From assembly GCA_941918925.1 (NCBI GenBank), contig OW799234.1:115667128-115731127 (forward strand): a stretch of DNA of 64,000 nt, read 5' to 3'. Below, one piece after another: positions 11,161 to 22,954 of the stretch. Position 1 is the first letter of the stretch. Each line of letters starts with the position of its first letter. Position numbers and translations under genes: made by a program. This DNA comes from Phyto melanocephala (lineage: Eukaryota > Arthropoda > Insecta > Diptera > Rhinophoridae). The notes under the pieces were generated by a model. The model was not told the origin of the DNA and ran no database searches. It worked only from the letters and a program-made list of their open reading frames with translations.

Positions 11161-11873
11161 TTCTTAAAAGTAATGTTTTGTTTGCCAAATACTACTTTAA
11201 TAAATAATAAAATAGCACAATTTTATAAAACAAACACAATCGATAAGCTTGATAGTTTTTTAACGTATTTTCATAAAAATGGAGCAATTAATTCATCTCT
11301 AATTGTTGATTATTTGTGGCCAAATCAGCAAAATGATGCGATTTTTAAAGGTAGAAAATCATCTTTTATACACTTTTTGTATATGTTAATATTTAAATGT
11401 TTTAGCAGACCTGGAAAACTACAAATATGAAAATTATTTAATGTGCTTTAACAAGTTATTGCCAATTTTTCAATGTGCATACAAATCATTAAATTGTCAT
11501 GATGTTGAAACCCTTAAAATCGGATGGATGGGTAATAATGCAAATGTCTATATGTCTATAAGGAAGAGCTTTAATGAAAATAAGAATGTCGAAACTTTTT
11601 AACATGTTTTGATACTAACATCATTGTTGGAAAATGCATTAACTAATGTATTTTTAAGTCAAACGCAAAAAAAGCATTCACCACATATATTGAAAGATTT
11701 AATAAATTCTGTAGAATTGATAAAGGTTTTTGGTTTAGAAATGGTAAGAGTTAAATCTTTATTTTATATGAATTCGAGAAAACTTCAGACATGTATATTC
11801 AAAATTTAAGATCTTATTTATAAATTAAAAATTGAAAATATAGGACTTAAGAAAGGTATAACTATATATTTTT

Positions 11874-12141
11874 TTAAATTTTTGTTTGTTGGTTGTTGGG
11901 TTTAAGCTGGTCTATATGCATTTCACTGGTGCATATGACAGATCATCAGTAGACCTTTAAACCACAAAATTTATGAAAATTTTTTTAAATTATTACAAGC
12001 TTTATTTAAAATTTTCATAAACAATATGAGAATTTTAAATAAATCAAGAAACAAAATTTAAAAATTCTTCATAAACCTAACCAAAAATTTTTATTCATTC
12101 TTATTGGTTTTATTTTTCTAACCAACAAACAAAAATTTTTT
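11874..12141. mobile_element. MITE-like inverted-repeat element in the ERMARD intron
   Basis: AAATTTTTGTTTGTTGGTT at about 11876-11894 recurs inverted as AACCAACAAACAAAAATTT at about 12120-12138. The intervening ~225 bp is AT-rich and non-coding. No target-site duplication was confirmed. Confidence 0.5.
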
Positions 12142-12184
12142 AAATTTATTTGGAAAATATCCTAGATAATTACTAAATATTTTA

Positions 12185-12399
12185 TCAAGGCATATTAATT
12201 CATCAGGTAATGGCAATTTGGAGAGAATTTTTTCGTTTATTTTTTTTATACCTATATGAAGTTTGACATTTGAAACTAATGAGAGAGGAGAGAAAATTGT
12301 TTTTTATCTATAGACTTTGACAGCTGAAATTTAAAATAAGTGAAGAAAAAAATAATCAGCTGACGAAACAAGACTACCTGATGAATAAATATGCCTTGA
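12185..12399. mobile_element. 215-bp MITE with TCAAGGC ends and TATTTTA duplication
   Basis: The left end TCAAGGCATATTAATTCATC and the right end (inverted) TCAAGGCATATTTATTCATC match over about 27 bp with one mismatch. Both sides are flanked by TATTTTA (12178-12184 and 12400-12406), a probable target-site duplication. There is no coding capacity. It lies in the large ERMARD intron. The superfamily is unresolved (a 7-bp duplication would fit neither mariner nor a standard 8-bp hAT). Confidence 0.7.
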
Positions 12400-12719
12400 T
12401 ATTTTATGTTTAAATTTTTTTAATTCAAATAAAATTTAAAATTTAACGGTATGATGGCCGAATGTACGTACCTACTACATTTAAACTTAACTTTATAGAA
12501 ACTAATACAAATATTCACAATCGAATTTTTAATTTCTGTCAAAAATTTTTTGTTAAAAATGTTTATAAATATTAGTTTTATTATGCAAAAAATAAAATAA
12601 TAAAAATTTCGGTTAAAATACTAATGATTCAAACATAAGCGTATCGTTGGAGATCGTGTATTAATCGGAATATACATACATATAAATGAATTGCTCTCCT
12701 TTAAAATAAGTGCGTAGAA

Positions 12720-13045
12720 CTTGTGCATATTAGAAGATGTTGGCATTGCGGAATTGTCGGCAATGAATTTTCGGATGAACTTGCGCACGCTGGATTGGCA
12801 CTGAGTTCGATGTGCGAAGTCGGCATGGTAAGGCCACCGATTGGCCATTATTTTGGGCGTGAATCTCGGACAGAACTGATATGACATGGAGGAACAGAAG
12901 AGACTGCAGAGGCTAAAGTGTTAGGAAGACACTTCCACCATGAGTTGGGTGATGTTTCGGAGTGCAAACTGGGGAATATTATCGGATTTATTATGGGTGT
13001 CGGGGCTTGTAAAGGGACAGTGAAGGCCCGATGGGTTTTAAACTA
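12720..13045 (+). pseudogene. LINE RNase H remnant
   Basis: Plus-strand translation reads CGIVGNEFSDELAHAGLAL followed by a readable tail to about 13045. The GNxxxDELA motif is the fourth catalytic block of the RNase H domain found in R1, LOA and jockey/I-type LINEs. It is locally GC-richer than its surroundings and has no start, no reverse transcriptase and no flanking LINE. It sits inside the ERMARD intron and is therefore an insertion fossil. Confidence 0.6.
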
Positions 13046-15013
13046 GTCTTTTATTTTTTTTATTTTTTGTACTATTTATTTCCTCTATTCATTTTTTCTT
13101 CTTATTTCGGGTTTTCTTTTTTTAAAGGGAATACAATGGACCATGCTGGTCTCCGAGTGAGGGTGTTGGAGTTATATAAAATAAATGATTTTGCACTGTT
13201 GATTAAAAAGTATTGAACATGTAATTCACTTTGCACTACTTCCATCATATTTTGTTAGGCATTTTTGATAAATTTTCTTGATTTTTATATACAATATTAT
13301 AAAAATAAAATCAGATTTCCGACATTTATTTATTATTATTGGTAAATGATTACAATTTAATTTAATTTAAAAAATGTTTTAAGAAATTTAATAATACATA
13401 AATTAATTTAAGCCCGATCAAAAAAAATGTACAAATTTACTTTAGAATAAAAAGTTCGAATAAATATTAATTTGTAATTTAAACAAATTAATTTGATAAT
13501 TTTCAGGTCATCATTTTAAAAGTACTCATGGGTTCACCAAATTCTATCAATCTTCGTAACATTGTCTGGCATGGTTTTCCCAAACCTATGGAAATCCCCA
13601 CTTACTATGTTAGTTTTTTATTAAGTATCATACACACCTTGGGATATATAATTGAAGATAATCATTTAAAACTAACTGAAAGATGTCTAATTACCAGTTT
13701 AAATGACCATATAAAAGCTATTAAACAAGACTTAACACTTAAACCTATAGACTTAGATTATATAGAGCAAAAGCTACATCTCGTTCAACATGATTTTAAG
13801 CCATATTGGCAGCAGTTATTATGTTATTATAAATCACAGAAATATATACAATTTACTTTACTTGTATTACCACAAATTGAGCTTTTATTAAGATTGCACT
13901 ATGGTCGTGTGAATAATTTTGATATATCCGCAAAATTGGATGAATATTATATAACTTTGGATACTATTTTTGAAACTCTAATACCGAACAACGATCGAAA
14001 TTGTATGATCTCCAATAAGTTATTAGATTTCGAATTTGCTTTATTCGAAGACTGCTTTCATTTGTTGTATGACATTTTCATTTCTCCAAATGGTTGTCGT
14101 TTGCGGGATAAAATAAGTCATGGTGAGGTGTTTCTTGAAGCCTTAAACAATTCTCAAATGTGTTCTATAATACTAAAGATATTCAGCTGCCTTCTTTTTC
14201 CCCAGGATTTTAAATTATGCGATAATTATGAAAGTAAATTACATTTAAATTGTAAAACGAAAGCGATAATACTTAAATCTTTAAATATGTTGAAAAATTT
14301 CAATAGTAAACATTTTGCTAACAAGTTAGAATTGCCTTTAAAACTGTTTACACTTAAACATAAAAAAGTTTTAATATTTAAACGCCCTAAAAAAGAACCA
14401 GAATTAATGTTATTAATTAACAAAATTTCCGGAAATATTTGTAAAACTATTTCAAACTATGAGGAGTCTATAGTGATAAAAAATACTTTAAAGGCTCAAA
14501 GAGAACTTCACTCGAAACGACGTAAAACTTTGGAAAAATTACAAACAGCTTTACCACATATTTTTCAAATCCTCTGCTTGATTGTAACCTGTATTTATAA
14601 AATATTTTCAATACTGCAAAATAATTTTGAACTAGTATTGGAAGGCCTTACTTCATACGAAAAAACCTTAAGGTAATTATTCCCAATTTAAAATATTTTT
14701 GTATATCTATTAATTCTTTTTCTTTTAGATATTTAAAGCACTGTTTAACAATAAGTGAAAATTTTGTAAAATACTCATGTTGCGAAAGTAATGAATGGAT
14801 TAAATCGCTGGAATTATGCCGAAAATATGATATATTTCATAAGAAATTGTTTTTATATGACGATTAAATAATAATAATAATAATACTTAAAAATGCGGGA
14901 TTCACAGCCGATGACGTATCTTTTGAATGATGTTTCTCTTTATTATATGGAATTTTGAATGGTAAATATCTGACATTTATTTTTACTTAGTGTAAGTAAT
15001 CTTTTTTTGTTCC

Positions 15014-15019
15014 AATAAA
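15014..15019 (+). terminator. Polyadenylation signal AATAAA of the ERMARD-like gene
   Basis: AATAAA about 147 bp after the stop codon, immediately before a dispersed repeat begins. It is a plausible cleavage signal, but AATAAA is common in such AT-rich DNA. Confidence 0.45.
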
Positions 15020-15090
15020 GCCTTATATGCTGAAAGACATACGTTCTGCAGGCCAGAAATAAAATATTGAACACCTTTAATACGGAAAAC

Positions 15091-15976
15091 AATGTAGAGT
15101 GCTATATTCGGCTGTGCCGAATCTGATAACAGCCTTCACCATAATGTACATAGGTATAATCCCATATCGTAACTTAACCTAGATTTCATGTTATACGCCA
15201 CTTTTCTTTAATATTTCCGACGTTATACTAGATTTTGAATTTTTACATAGTTAACTATATTCTACTAGTCAAGCCCTTTCATTTGATACAGATTTCGCAT
15301 TCTGCCAGTTTGCTTTAGACGACATCTTGGATTTTTCATTTTATAATAATTTACTGTATTTTGCTGGTCAAGCCTTTTCATTTGATACCAATATTAAGGG
15401 CGTTCAAGAAGTTACATTTTAAAATATCAGATTTTACCCATATATAAATTTATTATCCGTCATTTTATAGTGGCGGCCAACATGAATTAAATTTTATAGT
15501 GCTTAGCTAGTTAAGTCCTTTCAGATGATACCAATATTGACTCTCTTGGTTGTCTAGAGGCTGAAAAAATTGGTTTTCGTTTGTAAATTTTTGGAATATA
15601 AATTTAAAAAAAATTTTTTTTTGCCTATAACTTTACCAATTACAGCCCGATTTCCAAAATTTATCCAAAATTTTTCACGAATATTATACCCACAAATAGT
15701 AACAAAGGTATCTATAAATTATTCTATGGCTGAAAATTTTAATTTTAGTGCTAAAAATATGGGAAAAAACATAGTCGCGTAAAGTCACAGAAAGTTATGG
15801 GTCGATTTTGTTTAGTTGAAATAGCGATTAACACACGAACAGACGTCTGAATCGACTCCTCTATTCATAAGCTTTCAGAACATATATAGGGTAGGAAATG
15901 CATATTGTAAAAATTACAAACGGAATGACAAAGTTGTATATACCCTTTTACACTTTCGTGTGAAGGGTATAAAAAG
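15091..15976 (+). repeat. Dispersed ~0.9-kb repeat, copy 1
   Basis: Starts at TATATTCGGCTGTGCCGAAT (a small palindrome around TGT) and ends in TGTATATACCC...GAAGGGTATAAAAA. The same order of segments recurs at 53065-54120 (plus) and 59215-60076 (minus), and partially at 17185-17480, 40885-41340, 56840-56905 and 62725-62925. It contains conserved blocks TCAAGCCCTTTCATTTGATA and TACAAACGGAATGACAAAG but no intact ORF. It is probably a non-autonomous element of unknown class. Confidence 0.75.
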
Positions 15977-17184
15977 AGAAGTACTGAGTACTCAATGCCG
16001 TGTATATTTTCCAGTACTTAATACTTTCATAGTTGTATTTTTTCTTATATCTACTAAGTTGTGTAAAAAAATAGAGCTTGATGAAAACGTAAGTTTTCAT
16101 ATACAATATGCATAGTATAAAAATGCAAAAACTAAAGTAATTGAAGAAAAAATTAGATTAAAAAAATAAATACGTAATGGATGCTATAGAAGTTATTTTC
16201 TAAAAAAATATTGAAATTAGATTTTTTTTCTACATTTTATTTATAAATTATTAAAAACATAAATTTCTATGAAAAAGTTAATTGAAATTATGTAAACAAA
16301 AACTATAAACATTTTTTTTTTACCAAAAATGTACAAAATACGTTTAAAACTAATAAGTATAAAAACTAATATGCAAACATAATAAAACTATCTTAAATAT
16401 TAATAGCAAGTCGATTTATAATTACGCAGTTTAGCACATAAGTACAACCAATTTTAATGAAAAAAAAAAATATATATAAATTTCGAAAGGAATTTTTCTG
16501 CAGATGTGCACAATCTCAATCCTTTTAAAATTGGTTTAGTATAAGACATTATGGTTTTAATACGTTTAATTAAACAATTAGTCACATTTATATAATTCGT
16601 TCGAATGTGTCGACCGCAGAAAATTTTTGTTTCAGTTATTTTACAGACATCCCTAAAGTATGCTATATAAAGTTAATTATTTATAATATCAATGCCCCCA
16701 ATAAAGTTGTGTTGCTTTAAATAAAGATTCGTCATAAGGATAGGGTCTGTAGTGAATTAAAAATATTTTTTTTTTTAAACGATCGCAACGATATTAATAA
16801 ACGATATTGAAGAATAGTTTTAAATTAAATAGTAAGAAAATTAAATAAAAATAAATAAAAGTGGTATAAATATTTTGGTGTACTTTTTATAAAAAAGCAA
16901 AATGCGAATTTTATTTCATAACTGACTGACTTACGTTTTGCAATAAGGAAAATGTGAGCTTACGTAAATTCGTGGTCGATCAGTAATAGTCCCACCTTTT
17001 TTTATGAGGCCTAATTCTGAAATTTTTTTTAACATTCACAAAACCGTTCCTTTAAAAAATACATGTGTAATAGAAATAAAATATTTTATCCGGAATTGGT
17101 ATTGGCTTTCTTTGCTATACTTTGATGTACACTATATAAAGAATATTAACGCAGGTAAACAAATTTATGATTTTTACTCTCTTT

Positions 17185-17480
17185 ATACCCTTCGCCTGTG
17201 GTGCACAGGGGTGTATAGATATATGTAGCTTTGTCATTCCGCTTGTAATTTCCGACCCCATAAAGTATATATTTTCTCAAAGGCTTATGAATAGAGGAAT
17301 CGATTAATCCCTGACCGTCTGCTCGTCTGTCCGTGTGTTGGTTGAAATCAACTTTTAGAAGCAACTATATGTTCCTCAGATCTGTGTATGCTATCAATCT
17401 TTTGGAAATATCCGGGTATGAATCGCTATTGATATTGAGCATAATCGCACTATAACTTTCAGAGATATGAGCAAAAAACC
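17185..17480 (-). repeat. Dispersed repeat, partial copy (minus orientation)
   Basis: Reads the terminal third of the family in inverse: TATACCC...GTCATTCCGCTTGTAATTTC, GTCCGTGTGTTGGTTGAAAT, then GAAATATCCGGG. The copy stops near a tRNA-like remnant. A detached piece of the other end (AGATTCGGCACGGCCGAATA) is at about 17828-17870. Confidence 0.65.
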
Positions 17481-17527
17481 ACGGCCACCTTGTTTTTTTC
17501 CACAACAACAACATACAACACATACAT

Positions 17528-17582
17528 ACAAACGGGGTATACTGGTTAGAGTAAACGTGGCATCGAATCCCAGCTGAGCCAA
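17528..17582 (+). repeat. tRNA-like remnant, possible SINE head
   Basis: ACTGGTTAGAGT followed by GCATCGAATCCCAGCTGAGCC and then a long T/A tract. The first resembles a degenerate A box, the second a B box (GGTTCGANNCC) with a matching tRNA 3' arm. No complete cloverleaf can be drawn, so it is not a functional tRNA. It may be the head of a decayed SINE inserted in the dispersed repeat. Confidence 0.4.
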
Positions 17583-19500
17583 AATTTTTTTTTTATATTA
17601 TATATTATCTATATTTTTATTTTTTAAATATTTTTTTTTTATTTTTGAATTTTTTTTTATATTTTTTTTTTTTGAAAAATACATACGTAAACACAATTTA
17701 TAATTTTACATTGGGATGTTTTTATATATGTTTGTTTTTTTATATGTAAGTACGTGTTTCATATGAGATGAATGGTGATACAAACAATTGTTATTGCATG
17801 ACTACATGCTGTGAAAGGTATATAAGATTCGGCACGGCCGAATAAAGCACTCTTACTTGGTTTGTTTTGATTTGGAGTAGTTTATGTACGTCCATACAAA
17901 AAAGTTCAAAACAACGGTTTAGATATTCGGTTCAGTATTATGAAAGTATAGTTAAAATTTGTTACAGCACAGACATTCTCATTTAAAATTACATCAAGTC
18001 TGTAGAGCTCTTTTAAGACCTTGATCTATTTTTGTGTTAATTTATTTACAGATGTACATAAGTACATATATGTTTATTATTTACAATGTTTTTAATCTTT
18101 TGCATTTAAATTTCATATAAAAACTTTAAAACAAAACAAAAAAATACATACAGATGTATGTATGTACTTATAAATAATAGTTTTCTTTTTTTATAATGCA
18201 TATTTTTTTAACTGAAAACCTTTTCCAAATACATTAAATTTAAGCGAACAAACATAAAAGCACAATGTTTTACACTTAGGTTGACAACCGCAAAAGAGGT
18301 CAAAGAGCCGTAAATCCGGTATTTTAATTATAAAGAAAAACAATAACAAAACAAATCTGAAAATGGAATATTAAAATCTCGATTAAATTGAATACACATA
18401 CAAACTTAAAAATTGTTATTTTTTATGTAAAAAGACAAAATAAATGCTTTTAGATTTGAAAAATAATGGATGGAGAATATGTATGTATGTACATACTTAT
18501 ATAAACGTTTATATATATATTTTTTGTAATGAGATGATTATTAATAAAACATTCAAATAGGTTAATTATATCTTTAAATCTCTAAAGATCGCATTTTCCG
18601 AATATTTTGTAAGATTAAAAAAAAATTTTTTTTTTCAATTATAGTTTTTTTTGTCAATGAACAGTTTCATTTTAATGATTTTTAAGTTTATTTAAATTAT
18701 ATATAAAAATACATTCTAATGTAATTAGAAATATACATACATACATATATACATATGTATAAATTTGCTATAATTTAGCTCAAAAAAAGTTATATATATA
18801 TATATATGTAACTAGTGTTTTTCATTTGAGATTTTTCAAGATCCTGCTCAGTTTTCGAGAAAAAAATTCTCTGGAAACTTATGCGGAAATTCCAAATAAT
18901 ATTTTTTTATAACACGCATTTCTTGAAGAATGAGTTTTATTAATTACTAGTATGGTCTGCTGTCGAAAAATATAAAAATATATTTATTCTAACAATTTAT
19001 TTTTGATATACATACATACATACATATACATATTTACTTATTTTGACATGAATTGTTTTCCAAAATAAATCTAAGAAACTGTGAACACCAAATCTAAAAC
19101 AGAAAAAATAAAACAGGAAGACATTTTTGAAAGGGAAGTTTTTATTTTTACACTATTTTAATTAATAATAATTTTTAATTTTTTGTTTTGTTTTACACAT
19201 AAGGTTTGCGCATGCGTTAGTAGCAACTTTAATCACTTATAACTCCTAAAGTACTGAACCTCCCTGTAAATGGTTTATGTACATATATATTTTTTTTAAT
19301 TAAAATCGATGCTATAATCGTAAACTGTGCAACAAAAAAACGAATTCCCTTTAATATATATATCTCGGCGGCACACTTCCATCCGATAATCAAAATTTTC
19401 AATAAAAATTTTTATGTTCAATTGTTGGGCACGATGATGAGTCGAGGTTGACTTTTTTTTTGTCACACTATTGCGAAAAAAACGCATTGTTTTCCGTTTA
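17583..19500. other. AT-rich intergenic DNA
   Basis: Homopolymer T runs (17583-17670) and short ATAC/TATG and TA microsatellites (about 18480-18520, 18730-18755, 18790-18810, 19010-19030). No gene seen. Confidence 0.6.
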
Positions 19501-19810
19501 ACGAACTAAGAAGGCATTCACAGAGGTTTTTACATTTCATACAGACCTCAGTCGCATTTCAGCTCTGGTCAAGTCAAGAGCTCGCTCGTCATTGTCGTTA
19601 TCTTTGTCGAATAAAGACAATCAGGCCGTTCCTTTTCATCTGACTTCGAGAGTTTGGCGTCTCACTCTCGCATTTGTTAATTGCATGGCGTCGGTTAGCG
19701 GTACCGAGGTACAATTACCCGGAGTCTCAATTAACCTCTGCAAAACTTTTGAAAAGTATATTTTTCGCGTTCAGCTCCGACTTACGAATACTGAACCATC
19801 GTAGGATACC
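19500..19810 (+). other. GC-richer block of unknown origin
   Basis: About 300 bp with clearly higher GC than its neighbours, containing GTCGTTATCTTTGTCGAATAAAG, which resembles the promoter/polyA neighbourhood of an LTR, and an open frame (19592-19804) that has no recognisable domain and no ATG at its start. It could be part of a solo LTR or a relic exon; neither was confirmed. Confidence 0.3.
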
Positions 19811-19854
19811 CTGGCTCTATGGTTTTTAAACCTTGCCTTGATTTGCTGAAATTT

Positions 19855-20125
19855 AAATATTTTTCACAATTCTCCCGATTGTGGACGAATTCGAGCGATT
19901 ATGTTGACCAAAAGAATCACGAAGTGCACGAAATGTATTTTGATTTGAACGCCCATTTTCATAATAAGCCTGAATAACTTTAAGGCGTTGCTCGATTGTC
20001 TATCTTTCCATGGTTCAAATTGAGTGAGTCTGCAATTGAGAAATGTCAAATGAAATGCAGAAAAAAATTGACGTTTAGGTGTGGTTCACATTCAACATCG
20101 GCGCTTAAAATTTAACCACCCTTTA
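19855..20125 (-). pseudogene. Mariner transposase, N-terminal fragment with terminal repeat
   Basis: From an ATG at 20021 on the minus strand the frame reads M-E-R-stop-TIEQRLKVIQAYYENGRSN..., the helix-turn-helix start of mariner transposases, for about 55 codons. There is a stop at codon 4 and then loss of the rest. Upstream, at 20104-20124, is CTTAAAATTTAACCACCC, likely the element's inverted end, which also occurs alone at 9839. It is a dead fragment. Confidence 0.75.
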
Positions 20126-20129
20126 TAAA

Positions 20130-21170
20130 AAGGTCGCCAACATCATCTTCCTAATAAAATCACCTGATTAATATATTAATGTATTGATTATAGGTATTTA
20201 ATGGTTCAAATTGTAAAACGATTCAGTAAAGCAACAAATTAAACTTTTAAACAGAAAAACATTGGCGTAGCTAAAATTTTTTTTGGGGTGGCGAAGCTTA
20301 AACATTTTTTTTTTGTAAGGAAGGCAAAATCTTAATCTGAGTTAATTTTATATTTACATTAAATGTAAATATGTAGTTAATATTTTCAAATTCTGTGAGG
20401 CAAAAAATAATATTTTGGTCATTGCACTCATTGCAACATCATAATTTTTTATTTATTTTTTCCACGTTATTTTTACCATCTTCCTCTTGTTAAAATTTTA
20501 ACCGGGAATTTTGTTCAGTTAAATTTAACAGCAACTTTTTATTTATTAAATTGCTAATCTTATTGTGAGAAATTCGATTTTGCATAACTTACGGTTAAAG
20601 CTCATGTCAAATTATAATCGTACATTTTGAAAAGGGCTGTCACTTGTTTACATTTAATTTTTTTTTAACTCTGCTAATTGACTATCTGCTAATAAGTTTA
20701 TGAGTAATTTTGCATAAGAGAGAGTTAAATAGCCCAAAATTTATTAGGAACTAACTGTTAAAATTTTTGTATTGTATTATTATTCTTTTACAAATTTATA
20801 ACATTTATATACAAAAATACTTCGGTATGAATTTTGAACTACATACATATAAAGAAATTCAAAAAAATGTAAGTCCTGAATAAGTCGTATTGTAAAACTT
20901 CAATAGAATATAATCAATAGGCCATTACGTTAATTTTTTGTTGCCAAATTTTACCTTCCCTTGGCCATAACTTACATATTATATGTGATAAAAAAGTAAA
21001 GCAACAAAATTAAAGTACATTTACAAAAAATAACTAAATTAAAAATCAATGTAAAATACTATATTAATCTAAACCGAATTTTAAATGCTTTACACGATAC
21101 ATCCAAAGTACTATAAGCTTTTGTATTTTTTAGGTAAAACTGTGAATTGTAATTTTTAGATAAATGTACA
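20130..21170. other. AT-rich intergenic DNA
   Basis: No ORF or recognisable domain. Scattered TTAAAATTTT-like motifs around 20500-20775 suggest an old inverted-repeat element, but no clean ends were found. Confidence 0.4.
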
Positions 21171-21171
21171 T

Positions 21172-21720
21172 GTGTATCTGTCAATAACAAATTTTCTAGT
21201 GAAAGGCAAATACCTGCGGGCTTGCGGGAGAATGGAAAATAATCTTAGATTAATGCGTAAATGCTATGACAAATGGATAATAAAAGTCAATAATAATAAA
21301 ATTCATGCGCTTATATTTCCTTTCAACAAATCGCGAAAACTCTTTCCTGCTAAATGTTTATGCTTTAGGGGAATTATTATCCCATTAAAGGACGAAATTA
21401 AATGTTTGGGAATAATCCTTGATACATTTTTTTCCAAACAGCATGATAATTTTATCTACCAGAAGGCAATTAAGTATAGCCGTTCCCTATACCACTTAAT
21501 TAGCTAAAGATCTACACTTAATATAAAGAACAAGGTGTTAATTACAAAATGTGTATAAGTCTGATTATGACTTATGGTTGTCAAGTCTGCTCCCGAAAGG
21601 CTGCTAAAACTCATACAAAAAATTGCAAATTTTTCAAAGGAAAAATTTTAGATATTCCACTTATCTTCTACATACGAACTTTGAATCTAAATTGTTTTAG
21701 GAAATTGTGACAAGGAAACT
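21172..21720 (+). pseudogene. Jockey-like LINE reverse transcriptase, C-terminal fragment
   Basis: A 111-codon frame reads the region after the catalytic motif of a jockey-type RT: WIIKVNNNKIHALIF, then IIIPLKDEIKCLGIILD, the block KYLGVxLD of LINEs. It continues, after a stop, with IKNKVL and a degenerate YGCQVW-like end. It is closely parallel to the fragment at 51997-52257 (LGIILDKKLSFKEHL). It is non-functional: no 5' part and several stops. Confidence 0.75.
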
Positions 21721-22539
21721 GTCTCTGATATTTAATAAAAAATGCAGAACGTAACATTTTGAAATAATAAGAAATTTGCTAAATAACCAATGAAGGTCGT
21801 TTGCACGAAAGATCATTTTAGTAATTGTTTAAATATTTTCATAATATTTCAGTTAATACGCGAATTTTTATTAACAACTTTTTCAGCAATTTTTTAAAAC
21901 TAATTTTTATTCCAGAACTTGTTCTATTTTCAATACCAAATTGGCTGTAGAAATAGTGAATTATATTTATTGAGCTTAAATTAATATTTCTTAGTGTTAC
22001 ATGTAATATAATAAACCCAAGTCACCACACACACGTAATGGTGAATATCATAAAGCTCACGAACAATAATTAAAGGTGAGGTTATTTTTTGATCTGGTTA
22101 ATGATTTCAATAATGATAATAATATGCATGAGCTGTTACCAATTCTAATGTAACAAAATTGTTCCCACCAGGTGGCTAAAGAGACAAGTGAAAATAAAGC
22201 AAGTGGAACTGTCTATAAAGCGCAATGAAAAAGGGCCGATAATGCACAAATTCTAACTGGCGGTCTACACCCCGAAAACACTTTGGAGTTAGTGTAACAA
22301 AAGTTTAAAACATAATTACCTACAAATACATGTATTCATGTTGATTGTAAATTGTAAAATTCAATATAAAGGGTCTTTCTATAAGCGCTTCGTATCTAAA
22401 AATTTAATTGAAACAAAGTGTGTGTGAGATATAAATGAATATTGCTATTCTTTTAAAAAGTCCATCGATGTCATTATTATTATTATGGAATATATAGATC
22501 GCGCTCATTTTAATGTAAAATTTTTAATGACGGGAGCAT

Positions 22540-22954
22540 TAATTAGAATAAAATGGATCATGTTGGCCATCCCACAAGCAAAAGTTAAACGGAGTCAAAT
22601 CGCATGATATAGGTGACTAGTTTACATTACATCCACGTGGGACGACCATGCCCTCAAATAACTCGTGCAGAATATTCAAAACGGCAGGAGATGATTTGCA
22701 CGTAGCGCCGTCCTAATAAAACCACACATTATTAGTGTCTATATCACACAATTCTTGTCAAAGAAAGTTAGAAATTATTAACCTATAGCTTGACGTTGAC
22801 GGTGATAGCCTTAAGTAATGTGGACAGATGACAAGTGCAAAATCCATACCAAACACTAACTTCTTTGGCATTTGCATTTGATGATTTTGGCTCTTATTTG
22901 CATTCAACAGTTTTGTTTGTTAAAGTATCCATTTATACAGAAATGGGATTCATC
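22540..22954 (-). pseudogene. Mariner-like transposase, C-terminal half, split by the Polinton
   Basis: The minus strand reads a Tc1/mariner-type DDE region with frameshifts and stops: HFCINGY near 22935, VWFY-stop-DGATCK near 22700 and SPISCDLTPFNFCLW near 22590. The reading frame at 22949-22954 (codons for Asp-Glu) is the exact point of Polinton insertion; the preceding residues are on the other side, at 36812-37130. It was already decayed or has decayed since. Confidence 0.8.
22949..22954 (+). repeat. Polinton target-site duplication, left copy
   Basis: TTCATC directly before the AG terminus at 22955; the same hexamer follows the right terminus at 36812-36817. Confidence 0.92.

Larger units (their letters stand above)
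11173..14867 (+). pseudogene. ERMARD: ERMARD-family (DUF4209) gene, spliced, with one in-frame stop
   Basis: Coding segments: 11173-11350; 11406-11743, interrupted by an in-frame TAA at 11600-11602; 13507-14672; 14729-14867 (stop). Introns 11351-11405, 11744-13506 and 14673-14728 all begin GT and end AG and keep frame. Family hallmarks are LENALTNVFL, then the region ending VFGLEM that splices to the segment with LNLRN-type SINLRNIVWHGF, and LRDKISHGE. The pattern ALxxVxL...LRNxxWHGF is what I recall of human ERMARD (C6orf70), an ER-membrane protein implicated in RNA degradation and neuronal migration. Hydrophobic C-terminal segments (LPHIFQILCLIVTCIYKIF) fit a membrane protein. All splice sites and the rest of the frame are intact, so the TAA may be a recent nonsense allele, an assembly error, or a sign that a different splice form is used. 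The family assignment is from memory. Confidence 0.75.
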
